A DNA stretch of 45,795 nt from an uncultured beta proteobacterium (GCA_903897925.1 CAIUDG010000156.1:1-45795); one strand, 5' to 3'; shown: positions 8,470 through 17,225, numbered from the stretch's first letter. Made by a program: numbers and translations. The notes: generated by a model not told the origin, from the sequence alone.

Positions 8470-11250
8470 TCAGCGGGCGCTGCCCGGCGCCGGTGTAGCG
8501 CCTTGCTCTGGCGCAACGGAGGCAAAGGTATAGCAGTTGCGTCCGGCATTTTTCGACAAATACATGGCATGGTCCGCCGCATTGACAATGCGCTCGACCG
8601 TATCGCCGTGCAGCGGAAAGCGCGCTATACCAATGCTGACGCCAATAGTTGCCTGCTGGCCGGCAATCTCAAACGGCCGCGACAAGGACGCGATGATGTT
8701 GCTGGCAAGGCGTGCCGCATCCTCGCTGTCACGCAACTTGGGCAGAATCACGGTAAATTCGTCGCCGCCCAGGCGCGCCACGGTATCGCTTTCGCGCACC
8801 TGCTCGCGCAAACGGCCGGCCACGGCAATCAGCAAGCTGTCGCCGCCGGCGTGACCGAATTGGTCGTTCACTTCCTTGAAATGGTCAAGGTCCAGAAACA
8901 TCAGCACGCCCGACGAGGCATCGCGCCGCCCCAGCGCCAGCGCCTGCCCCAGGCGGTCAAAGAACAAGCTGCGGTTGGGCAGATCGGTGAGCAGGTCAAA
9001 TTGCGCCGAATGCTTGATGCGCTCTTCTTCGGACCGGCGCTGGGTGATGTCTTCCAGCACCGAAATATAGTGGCTGACATGGCCCTCGGCATTGAGCAGC
9101 GGCGTAACGGTCTGGCTGACCGTATAGTGGCTGCCGTCACGGCGCGCGTTGACAATGTCGCCACGCCAGGTGGTGCCGGTGGTAATGGTTTGCCAGAACT
9201 GCTGGTTGAAATGGCTGTCTGGCACACCGGCACTGAAAATATGCGGGGTATGGCCCAGAACTTCCTCGCTGCTAAAACCAGACAGCTGCAAAAAGGCGCG
9301 GTTGACCCACAGAATTTTGGCCTTGGCGTCGGTGATAAAGACGGAATTATCCACCCCGGCCAGCGCCGTATCGAGCAAGGTCAGCCACTCTTGCTGCAGT
9401 GCCGACTCAAATACCAGGCCGGCGCGTGCGGCAATGCTCTCCAGGCGTTTCGTCAATAGCTCGGCACCGAACTGCTGTGGATCACGGCCGTACAGCACAA
9501 GTACGCCCCAATTCGCGCCGCGCAGGGTCAGCGGCAGCGCAATGCCGGCCTGCGCCTGGCCGAGCGCGCTGTGTACGTCGCAGCACTGGCAGGCGCCAGT
9601 CTGCGGCGAAATCAGCTCCCAGTGCCCGCTGTGCAGCGCCAACACCACCGGGCAGCGGCCATCGCCATCCCAGCGCAGAACGCGCGCGTCCAGGCGCGCC
9701 AGCAAGCCAGCGTCTGGGACCTCGGCGCCGGCTACCAGCGTGAGTTGTCCATCCTTTTCAACGCGTGCAATCCACGCCGCCACCAGGTCAAATACCGGCA
9801 GCACCTCATCGCAAAACATTTGGGCAACCGTTTCCAGGTTGCTGCGCTCTGTCAGGAGCGCGGCATCGAGGTCGCTGAAAATGCTGTCCATTTCGGTGGC
9901 GCGGTGCTGTTCGGTCACGTCCTTGGCAAACACCGCAACACTTTCCACCGCCCCTTGGGCGTTCTTGACCGGATAGAGGCTGTTATGGAAAAACACCGCG
10001 CCGCGCTGGTCCTGCGAATGCATTGGCTGGCCCGTGGCAATCACTTGCTGCACCAATGCGCGCCGGGTTTGCGCCAGGTCTTGCGGCATCAGGTCATAGA
10101 AATTCTGGCCATGGATTTCCTCCGGTAGCCGGCCAAAGCGACTGGCGCCAAAGGCGTTGATCGCCAAAATCAGGCCTTGCGGATCGAGCAGCAATACCGA
10201 CTCATGGGTCGCATCAATCAGGGCGCGCATGCGGATGCGGCTGGCCTGAATCACCTGCTCCGCCACCCGGTGCTTGGCCAGTTCCTGCTGCAGCTGCAAA
10301 TTGGTGTCATGCAGCTCCTGCGTGCGCTGGGCCACCTCGGTTTCCAGGGACGCGCGGTGTTGCAGCAGCATGGCGTCGCGCGCCTCAATATGCCCCAGCA
10401 TCTCATTGAAACCACCCGCCAATTCAGCCAGTTCAGCCGGCCCCTCGATCGGCAAGCGCTGCACTGGCTGAGTCCCATCAAGGTCCATGCGGCGCATGGC
10501 CAGAACGGTCAGACGCAGCGGCCGGGTAATACTGCCGGCGGCAATACCGGACAGCAATAGCAGCGCAGCGCCGCCCAGCAGCACCAACAGCAAGATCCCC
10601 TGGGCCTGTTGGCGCACCACTGCGTCGACATCGTCGATATACACCCCGGAACCCAGCAACCAGCCCCAGGGGGCAAATTTCTTGACGTAGGAAAGCTTGG
10701 GATAGAGTTGCTGCGTCACCCCGGCGCCGACTTTGGGTTTGGGCCAGTCGTAGGTGACATAGCCCTGTCCGCCCTGGTCCACCAGCGCGACCGCCGTGCT
10801 AAACAGATTGTCCCCGCCGCCGATGGCCGTAAAAATACCGTCCAGCGCGCCGCGCCTGGCGGTGGCGGTATTGAACTGCGCAGCATCCAGCAACTGGCCA
10901 TCGAGCGCGGGGATGGTCGGATGCATCACCATCTTCGGGTAGGGCTGCCCCAGATCGGTGATCCAGAAATACTCAGCCGCGTCGTAGCGCATCGCGCGGA
11001 TGGTATCTTTGGCAGCGGCCTGGGCCGCGGCCTCGGAGAGTTCGCCGCGCAGTTGCAGATCGTGGAAATGGGCCAGCACGCTGATTCCGCTTTCCACCAG
11101 TTGGCGCGTGCTTTGCTCTTTTTCGCGCCACAACACCTCACGCAAGGTCAACACACTGACCATGCCGCCCACCACCACACTGCCTATCAGCAGCACCACC
11201 AGCGCCCATATTCGGTTGCGCACGCTGAGGCGGTTGAATAGAGAATTCAT
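8470..11250 (-). CDS. Membrane diguanylate cyclase: Cache-HAMP-PAS-GAF-PAS-GGDEF
   Basis: A 926-residue sensor that should make cyclic di-GMP from two GTP. Order: membrane helix (about 12-32); periplasmic single-Cache domain ending in YVKKFAPWGWLLGSGVYIDDVD; second helix (about 215-240); HAMP linker; coiled coil with AQRTQELHDTNLQLQQEL; PAS (about 335-445); GAF-like domain (about 465-610) with a CQCCDVH cysteine cluster; PAS (about 620-735); GGDEF (about 745-905). The active site reads LGGDEF. RESD lies five residues before it, an RxxD inhibitory site, so product inhibition is likely. There is no EAL domain. It starts at ATG 11250 and is apparently monocistronic, with paired palindromes upstream. 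Its product could feed the c-di-GMP riboswitch at 37398-37478, although no direct link is shown. Confidence 0.93.
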   Translation of the reverse strand: MNSLFNRLSVRNRIWALVVLLIGSVVVGGMVSVLTLREVLWREKEQSTRQLVESGISVLAHFHDLQLRGELSEAAAQAAAKDTIRAMRYDAAEYFWITDLGQPYPKMVMHPTIPALDGQLLDAAQFNTATARRGALDGIFTAIGGGDNLFSTAVALVDQGGQGYVTYDWPKPKVGAGVTQQLYPKLSYVKKFAPWGWLLGSGVYIDDVDAVVRQQAQGILLLVLLGGAALLLLSGIAAGSITRPLRLTVLAMRRMDLDGTQPVQRLPIEGPAELAELAGGFNEMLGHIEARDAMLLQHRASLETEVAQRTQELHDTNLQLQQELAKHRVAEQVIQASRIRMRALIDATHESVLLLDPQGLILAINAFGASRFGRLPEEIHGQNFYDLMPQDLAQTRRALVQQVIATGQPMHSQDQRGAVFFHNSLYPVKNAQGAVESVAVFAKDVTEQHRATEMDSIFSDLDAALLTERSNLETVAQMFCDEVLPVFDLVAAWIARVEKDGQLTLVAGAEVPDAGLLARLDARVLRWDGDGRCPVVLALHSGHWELISPQTGACQCCDVHSALGQAQAGIALPLTLRGANWGVLVLYGRDPQQFGAELLTKRLESIAARAGLVFESALQQEWLTLLDTALAGVDNSVFITDAKAKILWVNRAFLQLSGFSSEEVLGHTPHIFSAGVPDSHFNQQFWQTITTGTTWRGDIVNARRDGSHYTVSQTVTPLLNAEGHVSHYISVLEDITQRRSEEERIKHSAQFDLLTDLPNRSLFFDRLGQALALGRRDASSGVLMFLDLDHFKEVNDQFGHAGGDSLLIAVAGRLREQVRESDTVARLGGDEFTVILPKLRDSEDAARLASNIIASLSRPFEIAGQQATIGVSIGIARFPLHGDTVERIVNAADHAMYLSKNAGRNCYTFASVAPEQGATPAPGSAR

Positions 11251-11288
11251 GGTGGCAGTTGCTGCGGATTTTTATTTTTCAGATAGTA

Positions 11289-11315
11289 GCAGTATGTACT
11301 GCAGCGTACACGCTG
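11289..11315. promoter_or_regulatory. Two adjoining palindromes upstream of the diguanylate cyclase gene
   Basis: GCAGTA-TG-TACTGC (11289-11302) is directly followed by CAGCG-TACA-CGCTG (11302-11315), sharing one base. They lie 39-65 bases upstream of the start codon of the cyclase gene, where an operator or a leader hairpin would be expected. I do not know a regulator with this site. Confidence 0.4.
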
Positions 11316-11383
11316 TGCAACAGCCAATACAGCAATCGCCGCTAAACGCCAGGTCTGAATAGGCATCTATTCGAGCGCCCAAG

Positions 11384-11409
11384 CAAAAAACGCCCCCGCA
11401 GGGGCGTTT
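11384..11409 (-). terminator. Rho-independent terminator after the cytochrome c peroxidase gene
   Basis: A perfect 9-bp stem (AAACGCCCC at 11388-11396 with GGGGCGTTT at 11401-11409) closes a 4-base loop. Read on the minus strand it is followed by TTTTTTGCTT. It lies about 20 bases beyond the peroxidase stop codon, the expected place for an intrinsic terminator, and it separates that gene from the diguanylate cyclase. Confidence 0.9.
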
Positions 11410-11427
11410 CCCAGAGCCGGCAGACTA

Positions 11428-12426
11428 TTATTTCTTGGCGAATGGTTCTGGCCGCGGTGTGCTATCCGACGAGGGCGGCAGTTGCGGCAGCTTGAAGCTG
11501 GGCTGGTCGCCAGTCAGCGTCTTCAGGAAGGCCACCACCTTGGCATTTTCTTCTGCAGTGAAGGTCTTGCCAAGCTGGATGCGGGCCATGGTATCCACCG
11601 CTTCCTTCAGCGTGTTGGCGGCACCGTCGTGGAAGTAGGGATAGGTCAGTTCCACGTTGCGCAGCGTCGGCACCTTGAAGTTGAAACGGTCGGCATCATT
11701 GCCGGTTACGCCGACCCGGCCTTGCGCCGGGCTGCTGGCGTTATAGGGCGCCACCACACCCATCTTCTGGTACGAGTTGCCGCCCACCGCCGGACCATTG
11801 TGGCAACCGGTGCAGCCGCTTTCCTTGAACAACTTGTAGCCCGCCAGCTCATCCGCCGTAATCGCCTTCTTGTCGCCCTTGAGCCATTTGTCAAAGCGCG
11901 CGTTGGGCGTGACCAGGGTTTCTTCAAAGGCGGCAATGGCTTTGGTCACTTCCTCGATCGTCACCTTGTCACTGCCAAACGCCTTCTTGAACTCCAGCAC
12001 ATAGCCCGGAATCGACTGCAGCACTTCCACCGCCAGCAGGTGGTTGGAACCCATTTCGCCGGGGTTGGCAATCGGGCCACCGGCCTGGGCCTGCAAGTCC
12101 TTGGCCCGACCATCCCAGAACTGTGCCAGATTCAAGCTGGAATTGAGCACCGTGGGCGCATTGATCGGCCCCTCGTTCCAGTTGTGCCCAATCGATGTCT
12201 TCAGGTTGTCAGTGCCCCCCATGGACAGGTTGTGGCAAGAGTTGCAGGAGATAAAGCCCGACTTCGACAGACGCGGGTCAAAGTACAGCTTCATACCCAA
12301 TTCGACCAGCGCCGGTTGGGTCACCTTCGCCGGCTGAATCGGCGATATCGGCTCGCTGGCGACGGCCCAGACCGCGCTGCTACCGGCCAGGGCAAGGGAG
12401 GCGGCAAGAAGTTTCAGTTGCATCAT
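11428..12426 (-). CDS. Di-haem cytochrome c peroxidase (MauG/CcpA family)
   Basis: A 332-residue periplasmic enzyme that reduces hydrogen peroxide to water with electrons from cytochrome c. The signal peptide is KLLAASLALAGSSAVWA. Two haem c attachment motifs are present, CNSCH (about residue 60) and CTGCH (about residue 205), the family hallmark. The stretch TPTLRNVELTYPYFHDGAANTLKEAV is the conserved peroxidase C-terminal haem region. The start is ATG 12426 with AAGGT upstream (ATG 12423 is possible); more upstream in-frame sequence lacks signal-peptide character. The gene is divergent from oxyR, and its promoter region carries an FNR-type box and an OxyR-type operator, which suggests induction by low oxygen and peroxide. 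A strong terminator follows. Confidence 0.95.
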   Translation of the reverse strand: MMQLKLLAASLALAGSSAVWAVASEPISPIQPAKVTQPALVELGMKLYFDPRLSKSGFISCNSCHNLSMGGTDNLKTSIGHNWNEGPINAPTVLNSSLNLAQFWDGRAKDLQAQAGGPIANPGEMGSNHLLAVEVLQSIPGYVLEFKKAFGSDKVTIEEVTKAIAAFEETLVTPNARFDKWLKGDKKAITADELAGYKLFKESGCTGCHNGPAVGGNSYQKMGVVAPYNASSPAQGRVGVTGNDADRFNFKVPTLRNVELTYPYFHDGAANTLKEAVDTMARIQLGKTFTAEENAKVVAFLKTLTGDQPSFKLPQLPPSSDSTPRPEPFAKK

Positions 12427-12472
12427 GATAAGTACCTTATAAAAAATATTTTCCCCGTAACACGCCCCTACG

Positions 12473-12511
12473 ATAATCAGCCGCAATCGACACTCGACTG
12501 ACCTAAGTCAA
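12473..12511 (-). promoter_or_regulatory. Promoter of the cytochrome c peroxidase gene with FNR/CRP-family box
   Basis: On the minus strand TTGAC-TTAG-GTCAG (12498-12511) has the symmetry of FNR/DNR-family sites (TTGAN-N6-NTCAA type, one terminal mismatch). A TGATTAT, an extended -10 like hexamer, lies at 12473-12478. A start point near 12463-12466 would put the box centre at about -39 to -41.5, the class II activator position. The promoter lacks a separate good -35, consistent with activator dependence. The regulator is not encoded in the window. Confidence 0.5.
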
Positions 12512-12531
12512 TGATTTATAAGGATTTTTTT

Positions 12532-12557
12532 CTATACTTTGTATAGTAATTTCCTAT
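12532..12557. promoter_or_regulatory. OxyR-type operator between ccp and oxyR
   Basis: CTAT (12532-12535), N7, ATAG (12543-12546), N7, CTAT (12554-12557). The OxyR consensus is four tetramers, ATAG-N7-CTAT-N7-ATAG-N7-CTAT, so three of four match with exact spacing. The expected first tetramer, at 12521-12524, is AGGA. The site ends 10 bases before the oxyR start codon and is centred about 118 bases upstream of the ccp start. It could therefore autoregulate oxyR and activate ccp. Confidence 0.75.
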
Positions 12558-12567
12558 ACCCGAAGCC

Positions 12568-13476
12568 ATGAAACTTTCAGCATTGCGATATCTGGTGGCT
12601 TTTGCCGACGCTGGCTCGATCAGCCGCGCCGCCGAACGCTGCGCCATCAGCCAACCCACATTGAGTGTGGCGCTGCAAAACCTGGAAGCCGAACTCGACG
12701 CCAGTTTGCTGGACCGTTCGCTCGGCCAGCCGGTACTCACCGAACTGGGGCAGAAAGTAGTGCAACAAACGCGCCGTGCGCTGGAAGAAACTGCGCTGAT
12801 AGAACAAGTCGCCAAGAGTGGCAAAAACCCGCTGGACGGCGTATTTCGACTGGGCGTCATTCACACCATCGGCCCCTATTTGCTGCCCGAACTGATCAGC
12901 TCACTCAAGCAGCGCGCGCCGTGCATGACGCTGTACATCGAAGAGAGCATGACCGCCCTTCTCACCGATTTCCTGAAAAGCGGTGCTATCGACGCGGCGG
13001 TGGTGGCGCTGCCGTTTGCGCTGCCGGGCATGGAAACCCGCGCCCTGTACGAAGAGGCCTTTCGCGTAGTGGTGCCGCGCGACCATGCGTGGGCCCGGCG
13101 CAAATCGATTGCAGCGGCCGAACTCAAGGAAGAAAACGTGCTGGTACTCAAGGCCGGCAACTGTTTTCGGGACCAGGTGCTGGAGGCCTGCCCCGATGTC
13201 AGTCTGGCCGACGGCTCGCGCCACCAAGGCCACACCATCGGCACGATCCGCTGCATGGTGGCCTCGGGCTACGGCATTTCGGTGCTGCCCGCCTCGGCGC
13301 TCTGCGGGCCTTATGCCACCGACATGATTCACGCGATCCCGTTTGAGGCGCCGGAACCGACACGCCGCGTGGGCCTGGCCTGGCGCAAGGGCTATGCGCG
13401 CGCCGAGGCGATACAGGCCATCTGCACCGCGGTGCAGGCGATTAACAACCCCAGCTTGCGCTGCATCAGCGCCTGA
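12568..13476 (+). CDS. oxyR: OxyR, peroxide-sensing LysR-family regulator
   Basis: A 302-residue LysR-type regulator (OxyR proteins are usually about 305). The N-terminal winged helix-turn-helix is at about residues 3-60 (SISRAAERCAISQPTLSVALQNLE). The effector domain contains KAGNCFRDQVLEACPDV. The two cysteines are nine positions apart, exactly as in E. coli OxyR (C199 and C208), and CFRDQ matches its CLRDQ. In OxyR these form the peroxide-induced disulphide. Divergent transcription from a cytochrome c peroxidase and an OxyR-type operator just before this gene support the call. The start ATG 12568 has only a weak Shine-Dalgarno site. The 49 bases after it, before the convergent chemoreceptor, show no terminator. 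Confidence 0.93.
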   Translation: MKLSALRYLVAFADAGSISRAAERCAISQPTLSVALQNLEAELDASLLDRSLGQPVLTELGQKVVQQTRRALEETALIEQVAKSGKNPLDGVFRLGVIHTIGPYLLPELISSLKQRAPCMTLYIEESMTALLTDFLKSGAIDAAVVALPFALPGMETRALYEEAFRVVVPRDHAWARRKSIAAAELKEENVLVLKAGNCFRDQVLEACPDVSLADGSRHQGHTIGTIRCMVASGYGISVLPASALCGPYATDMIHAIPFEAPEPTRRVGLAWRKGYARAEAIQAICTAVQAINNPSLRCISA

Positions 13477-13525
13477 AGCGCAGCCCGCTTCCCGGAATGC
13501 GCGCCGCCGCTTTCTGCTGTACGGT

Positions 13526-15148
13526 TCAACCGAGGCGGGACGAGGCCAGGCGCATGCGCCCGGCCGGCGCGGGCAACACGCGCTCCACCAGCGCACTGTC
13601 AATCTTGAAGGCACTGACCGCCTGCACCATGCGCCGGGCCTGCTGGTTCAGGTTGGCAGCCGCAGCCGCGGCCTCTTCTACCAGCGCCGAGTTTTGCTGG
13701 GTCACGTTGTCGAGTTGCGCAATCGCCTGGTTGATCTGCTCAATGCCATGGCTTTGCGCGTGCGCCGACTGGCTGATATCGGTAATCAGGCCGGCCACAT
13801 TTTTCACCTGCTCGACAATATTGCGCATCGACTGGCCGGCCGTGCCGACCAGCTGACTGCCCAATTCGACCTTGTCCACACTGGCGCCAATCAGGGTCTT
13901 GATTTCCTTGGCGGCCGTGGCCGAACGGCTGGCCAGCGTGCGCACCTCGTCAGCAACCACGGCAAAGCCGCGCCCCTGCTCCCCGGCGCGGGCCGCCTCA
14001 ACCGCCGCATTCAGAGCCAGAATATTGGTCTGAAAAGCAATCCCGTCAATCACGCCGATGATGTCGGTGATGCGGTTGGAGGCTTGGGTGATTTCCGACA
14101 TGGTCTGAATCACCCGTTCCACCACCACACCGCCGTCCAATGCCGCCTGGCTGGCCAGGCCGGCCACCCGCTTGGCTTCCTGCGCGGTATCGGCATTGCT
14201 GCGCACGGTGCCGCTGAGTTCACTGATAGACGCAGCAGTTTGCTGCAAATTACTGGCCTGCACTTCGGTTCGTTGCGAAAGATCGGAATTGCCGTTGGCT
14301 ATTTCATGGGCGCCGGTGGATATATTGTCCGCCCCATGGCGCACCTCACGCACCATGCGCGTCAGGCTGTCGCGCATTTCAATCAGGCCACTGATCAGCA
14401 GCGCCGTCTCTTCCTTCAGGCCATTGCGTGGTGGTGCAATCTGGCAGTCCAGATCGCCCTGCGCAATGTGCGAGGTCGCCGCCAGCGCAGCCTGAATCGG
14501 GCCGGTAATGCTCAGCGTCAGCTTCCATGACATCAGCGCGGCAAACACCAGCACCGCCAACCCCGCCGCCACAATGAAGGTGGTGGCCTGGCTGCTGGCC
14601 TGGTTGTCTTCTTCGAGTGCGACGCTGGCTTCGGACTTCTTCAGTTCAATAAAGGCATCAATCTCTTCAATCGACTGGATCAGCAAGGGATCAATCTTGC
14701 TGGTGATGATGGCGCTGGCCTGCTCGGTATTGAATTGCGATGCAAGATCGACCGCCTCCTTGAAATAGTCATCCATCTGCTGGTCAATCGGCGCCAGCCG
14801 CGAGAACACCTGCAGTTCTTTGCTGCCCGAGGCGGCGCCCCGCAAGCGCTGTTTGATCGACAAATAGTTCTGGCGGTTTTTATTGGCCCGGTCCTGGTCG
14901 CGCTGCACGTCTTCGACTTTGGTCTGCAATCCCATATTGCGTACCGACACCGCACTGCTCAGCAAGGCGGTGCGCATGGCCACCGCCAGATCGGCCTGCT
15001 CCGAGGTGCGGTGGATGGTTTCCAGCAAGGAGGCACGCGTGCGTGCACTGTGGAACAGGGTAGCACTCAGAATCAGGGTCGCTGCCAGCAATATCAGGCT
15101 GAAGCCGATGCCGAGTTTGATTCCAATTTTCATACTATTGAATTTCAT
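13526..15148 (-). CDS. Methyl-accepting chemotaxis protein, four-helix-bundle type
   Basis: A 540-residue chemoreceptor. The first membrane helix is at about 10-30 and the second at about 190-212. Between them lies a helical periplasmic domain (HSARTRASLLETIHRTSEQADLAVAMRTALLSSAVSVRNMG) typical of the 4HB_MCP fold. A HAMP domain follows (about 212-265), then the signalling hairpin. Its tip, VIDGIAFQTNILALNAAVEAARAGEQGRGFAVVADEVRTLA, contains the kinase-contact sequence shared by all MCPs. There is no C-terminal NWETF-type pentapeptide for CheR/CheB. It starts at ATG 15148 with AAAGGATG upstream, 39 bases after a secreted Cache protein and behind a LIV transporter operon, so it may report on the same ligand. 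This link is inference. Confidence 0.95.
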   Translation of the reverse strand: MKFNSMKIGIKLGIGFSLILLAATLILSATLFHSARTRASLLETIHRTSEQADLAVAMRTALLSSAVSVRNMGLQTKVEDVQRDQDRANKNRQNYLSIKQRLRGAASGSKELQVFSRLAPIDQQMDDYFKEAVDLASQFNTEQASAIITSKIDPLLIQSIEEIDAFIELKKSEASVALEEDNQASSQATTFIVAAGLAVLVFAALMSWKLTLSITGPIQAALAATSHIAQGDLDCQIAPPRNGLKEETALLISGLIEMRDSLTRMVREVRHGADNISTGAHEIANGNSDLSQRTEVQASNLQQTAASISELSGTVRSNADTAQEAKRVAGLASQAALDGGVVVERVIQTMSEITQASNRITDIIGVIDGIAFQTNILALNAAVEAARAGEQGRGFAVVADEVRTLASRSATAAKEIKTLIGASVDKVELGSQLVGTAGQSMRNIVEQVKNVAGLITDISQSAHAQSHGIEQINQAIAQLDNVTQQNSALVEEAAAAAANLNQQARRMVQAVSAFKIDSALVERVLPAPAGRMRLASSRLG

Positions 15149-15187
15149 ATTTGAATCATCCTTTTAGACAACGCCCCGGTGACAAGG

Positions 15188-15664
15188 CTATTTGTATACG
15201 CCGACCGCTACATAGGTATTGCTGTCGGCGACACGCTCCACATACATGACCTTTTCCTGCATTTTTTCGGTCATCGGATTTTTGAACTTATAGGATTCGG
15301 TCCAGCCGTGTCCCTTGGTCTTGGCAATGTCAATCGCCATCTGTACCAGCAGTTTCCCGTCCGGGTCCTTGAAGCCAATCAGCTCTTTGCCGACCAGCTT
15401 CGGGTTGGCGCCATGGGCGATGCCCTTGCCATTGAAGTCCACGTAGCTGATGTACAAATCGCGGTCCTTGAACATCTTGCCGTTGGTGAATTCCTCGGCC
15501 GCTTTTTCGCTGCCCACCGACTTGATATAGGCAACCGCTTTCTTGGTCATGGCTTCGGCTTCGGCGGGGGTGCCGAATTCGGCCGCCAGGGCGTTTGCAG
15601 CCAGGGCGACACCCAGCAGACCAAGGCAAAAATTGCGACGCAAGACAACTGTGCTTTTCATCAT
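15188..15664 (-). CDS. Secreted single-Cache-domain protein
   Basis: A 158-residue protein with a signal peptide (RRNFCLGLLGVALAANALA) and then one single-Cache (sCache_2) domain. Recognisable elements are TKKAVAYIKSVGSEKAAEEF, LYISYVDFNGKGIAHGANPKLVGKEL and a final YVERVADSNTYVAVGVYK. Cache domains normally bind small ligands as the sensor part of chemoreceptors and kinases; free-standing secreted versions are common next to MCP genes in Proteobacteria. The start is set at 15664, preceded by GGAGCGGA (ATG 15661 is also possible). It lies between the LIV ATPase gene and the chemoreceptor in the same orientation. It may be a soluble ligand-binding partner of the receptor. Confidence 0.88.
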   Translation of the reverse strand: MMKSTVVLRRNFCLGLLGVALAANALAAEFGTPAEAEAMTKKAVAYIKSVGSEKAAEEFTNGKMFKDRDLYISYVDFNGKGIAHGANPKLVGKELIGFKDPDGKLLVQMAIDIAKTKGHGWTESYKFKNPMTEKMQEKVMYVERVADSNTYVAVGVYK

Positions 15665-15730
15665 ATTCCGCTCCATTAAGGTAGTTAATAACAACAATGC
15701 AGCGCCCCTGGGGCGGCGCACAACTTTCAG

Positions 15731-16426
15731 CTAGACCTCCAGCCACTCCTGGCGAATGGCACTGTTTTCCCGCAATGCGGCGGGCGTTCCGTCAAACACG
15801 ATATGGCCATGACCCATGACCAGACAGCGATTCGAAATTTCCATCGCAATGGTCAGCTTCTGCTCTATCAGCAACACCGACAAACCGTGCTTGCGCAGCT
15901 CCGTCAGATAGTGCGCCACCAGTTCCACAATCTTTGGCGCCAGACCTTCGGTGGGCTCGTCAATAATGATCAACTCGGGCTCGCCCATCAAGGTGCGGCA
16001 CAGCGTCAACATTTGTTGCTCGCCACCCGACATCACACCGGCGGGCGTGTGTTCGCGCTCTTTCAGGCGCGGGAACATGCGGTACATATCGTCAAACGAC
16101 CAGCGCGGCTTTTTGCGCTGCCGCTTCTGTCCCAGCAGCAGGTTTTGGTGCACCGTCAGCGCCGGGAAAATATCCCGGCTCTCCGGCACATAACCGATGC
16201 CGGCGTAGGCAATTTCATAGGTCTTTTTTCCGAGCGTTTCCTGTGCGTTCCAGCGGATCGATCCGGTGCAGTCCACCATGCCCATGATCGCCTTGGCCGT
16301 GGTCGAACGCCCGGAGCCATTGCGCCCCAACAGTGCCACAATTTCACCAGGCTGGATTTGCAGATCCACGCCATGCAAGACATGGCTCTTACCGTAATAG
16401 GCGTGCAGATCAGACACTTGCAGCAT
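15731..16426 (-). CDS. livF: LIV-type ABC transporter ATPase LivF with Arg in Walker A
   Basis: A 231-residue ATPase of the branched-chain amino acid (HAAT) importer family. The signature is MSGGEQQMLTLCRTLM, Walker B is LIIIDEPTEGLAP and the H-loop region is LLIEQKL, all typical of LivF. Walker A reads GRNGSGRST: the lysine that normally contacts ATP phosphates is arginine (codon CGT, 16307-16309). I believe this variant recurs in Burkholderiales LivF proteins, so it is probably functional, but I cannot check it. The start overlaps the end of livG by 17 bases. It is the last transporter gene; a secreted Cache protein and an MCP follow. Confidence 0.93.
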   Translation of the reverse strand: MLQVSDLHAYYGKSHVLHGVDLQIQPGEIVALLGRNGSGRSTTAKAIMGMVDCTGSIRWNAQETLGKKTYEIAYAGIGYVPESRDIFPALTVHQNLLLGQKRQRKKPRWSFDDMYRMFPRLKEREHTPAGVMSGGEQQMLTLCRTLMGEPELIIIDEPTEGLAPKIVELVAHYLTELRKHGLSVLLIEQKLTIAMEISNRCLVMGHGHIVFDGTPAALRENSAIRQEWLEV

Positions 16427-17225
16427 GGTTCAGCTCCTCACTTAAATGGCCCTGGGCCTGGGCGGTTGCCACAGAAGAGCCCAAATAGGCCTCTTGCACC
16501 GCAGCGTTCTGGCGAATCGCAGCGGGCGTATCAAAGGCGATAACTTCGCCGTAGACAACCACGGCGATCTTGTCCGCCAGGCCGAATACCACGCCCATAT
16601 CGTGTTCCACCGTCAGCAGCGTCTTGCCCTGCGTGACTTCGCGAATCAGCGCAATGAAGCGCGAGGTTTCGCTGGTACTCATACCGGCCGTCGGCTCGTC
16701 CAGCAAAATCACATCGGCGCCACCAGCAATCGTGACGCCAATTTCCAGCGCGCGCTGCTCGGCGTAGGTCAGATTGGCGGCCAGTTCATCACGGCGTGCA
16801 TCGAGGTGAATCATATTGACCAGCGCGTCGGCGCGGTCGTTGGCATCGTCCAGATGGCCCAGAAAGTGGAACAGCGAATATTTGTAACCCAGGCTCCACA
16901 ACACGCCGCAGCGCAGATTTTCAAAGACGCTGAGTTGCGGAAAAATATTGCTGATCTGAAAACTGCGCGACAACCCGAGGCGGTTAATTTCAAAGGGCGT
17001 CTTGCCCATGATCTGGGTGCCATGCAGAAACACCTCACCACTGCTGGCGCCGAAACGTCCGCTGATCAGATTGAACAAGGTCGATTTGCCAGCTCCGTTG
17101 GGACCAATGATGGCCACGCGCTCACCGGCACGCACCGCCAGCTGAATGCCGCGAATAATTTCGCTTTTGCCAAATGACTTGCGCAGATTGCGAATCTCCA
17201 GCGCGTACTCTGCTCCCGTGTTCAT
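16410..17225 (-). CDS. livG: LIV-type ABC transporter ATPase LivG
   Basis: A 271-residue ATPase. Walker A is GPNGAGKST, followed by the LivG-typical LFNLISGRF and the QISNIFPQLSVFENLRCGV stretch. The signature is degenerate (LTYAEQRALEIG in place of LSGGQ), usual for LivG proteins, and Walker B is VILLDEPTAGMS. The H-loop is TVEHDM. It pairs with LivF to drive uptake through LivH and LivM. It overlaps the upstream permease by ATGA and the downstream livF by 17 bases, so the genes are translationally coupled. A C-terminal LSEELNHAASV tail extends past the usual end and covers the livF start. Confidence 0.93.
   Translation of the reverse strand: MNTGAEYALEIRNLRKSFGKSEIIRGIQLAVRAGERVAIIGPNGAGKSTLFNLISGRFGASSGEVFLHGTQIMGKTPFEINRLGLSRSFQISNIFPQLSVFENLRCGVLWSLGYKYSLFHFLGHLDDANDRADALVNMIHLDARRDELAANLTYAEQRALEIGVTIAGGADVILLDEPTAGMSTSETSRFIALIREVTQGKTLLTVEHDMGVVFGLADKIAVVVYGEVIAFDTPAAIRQNAAVQEAYLGSSVATAQAQGHLSEELNHAASV

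Noticed and set aside
15681..15725. GC-rich dyad (GCCCC/GGGGC) between livF and the Cache gene as a terminator
   Set aside because: The loop is too small and the following T content too low; treated as an intergenic dyad of no clear function.
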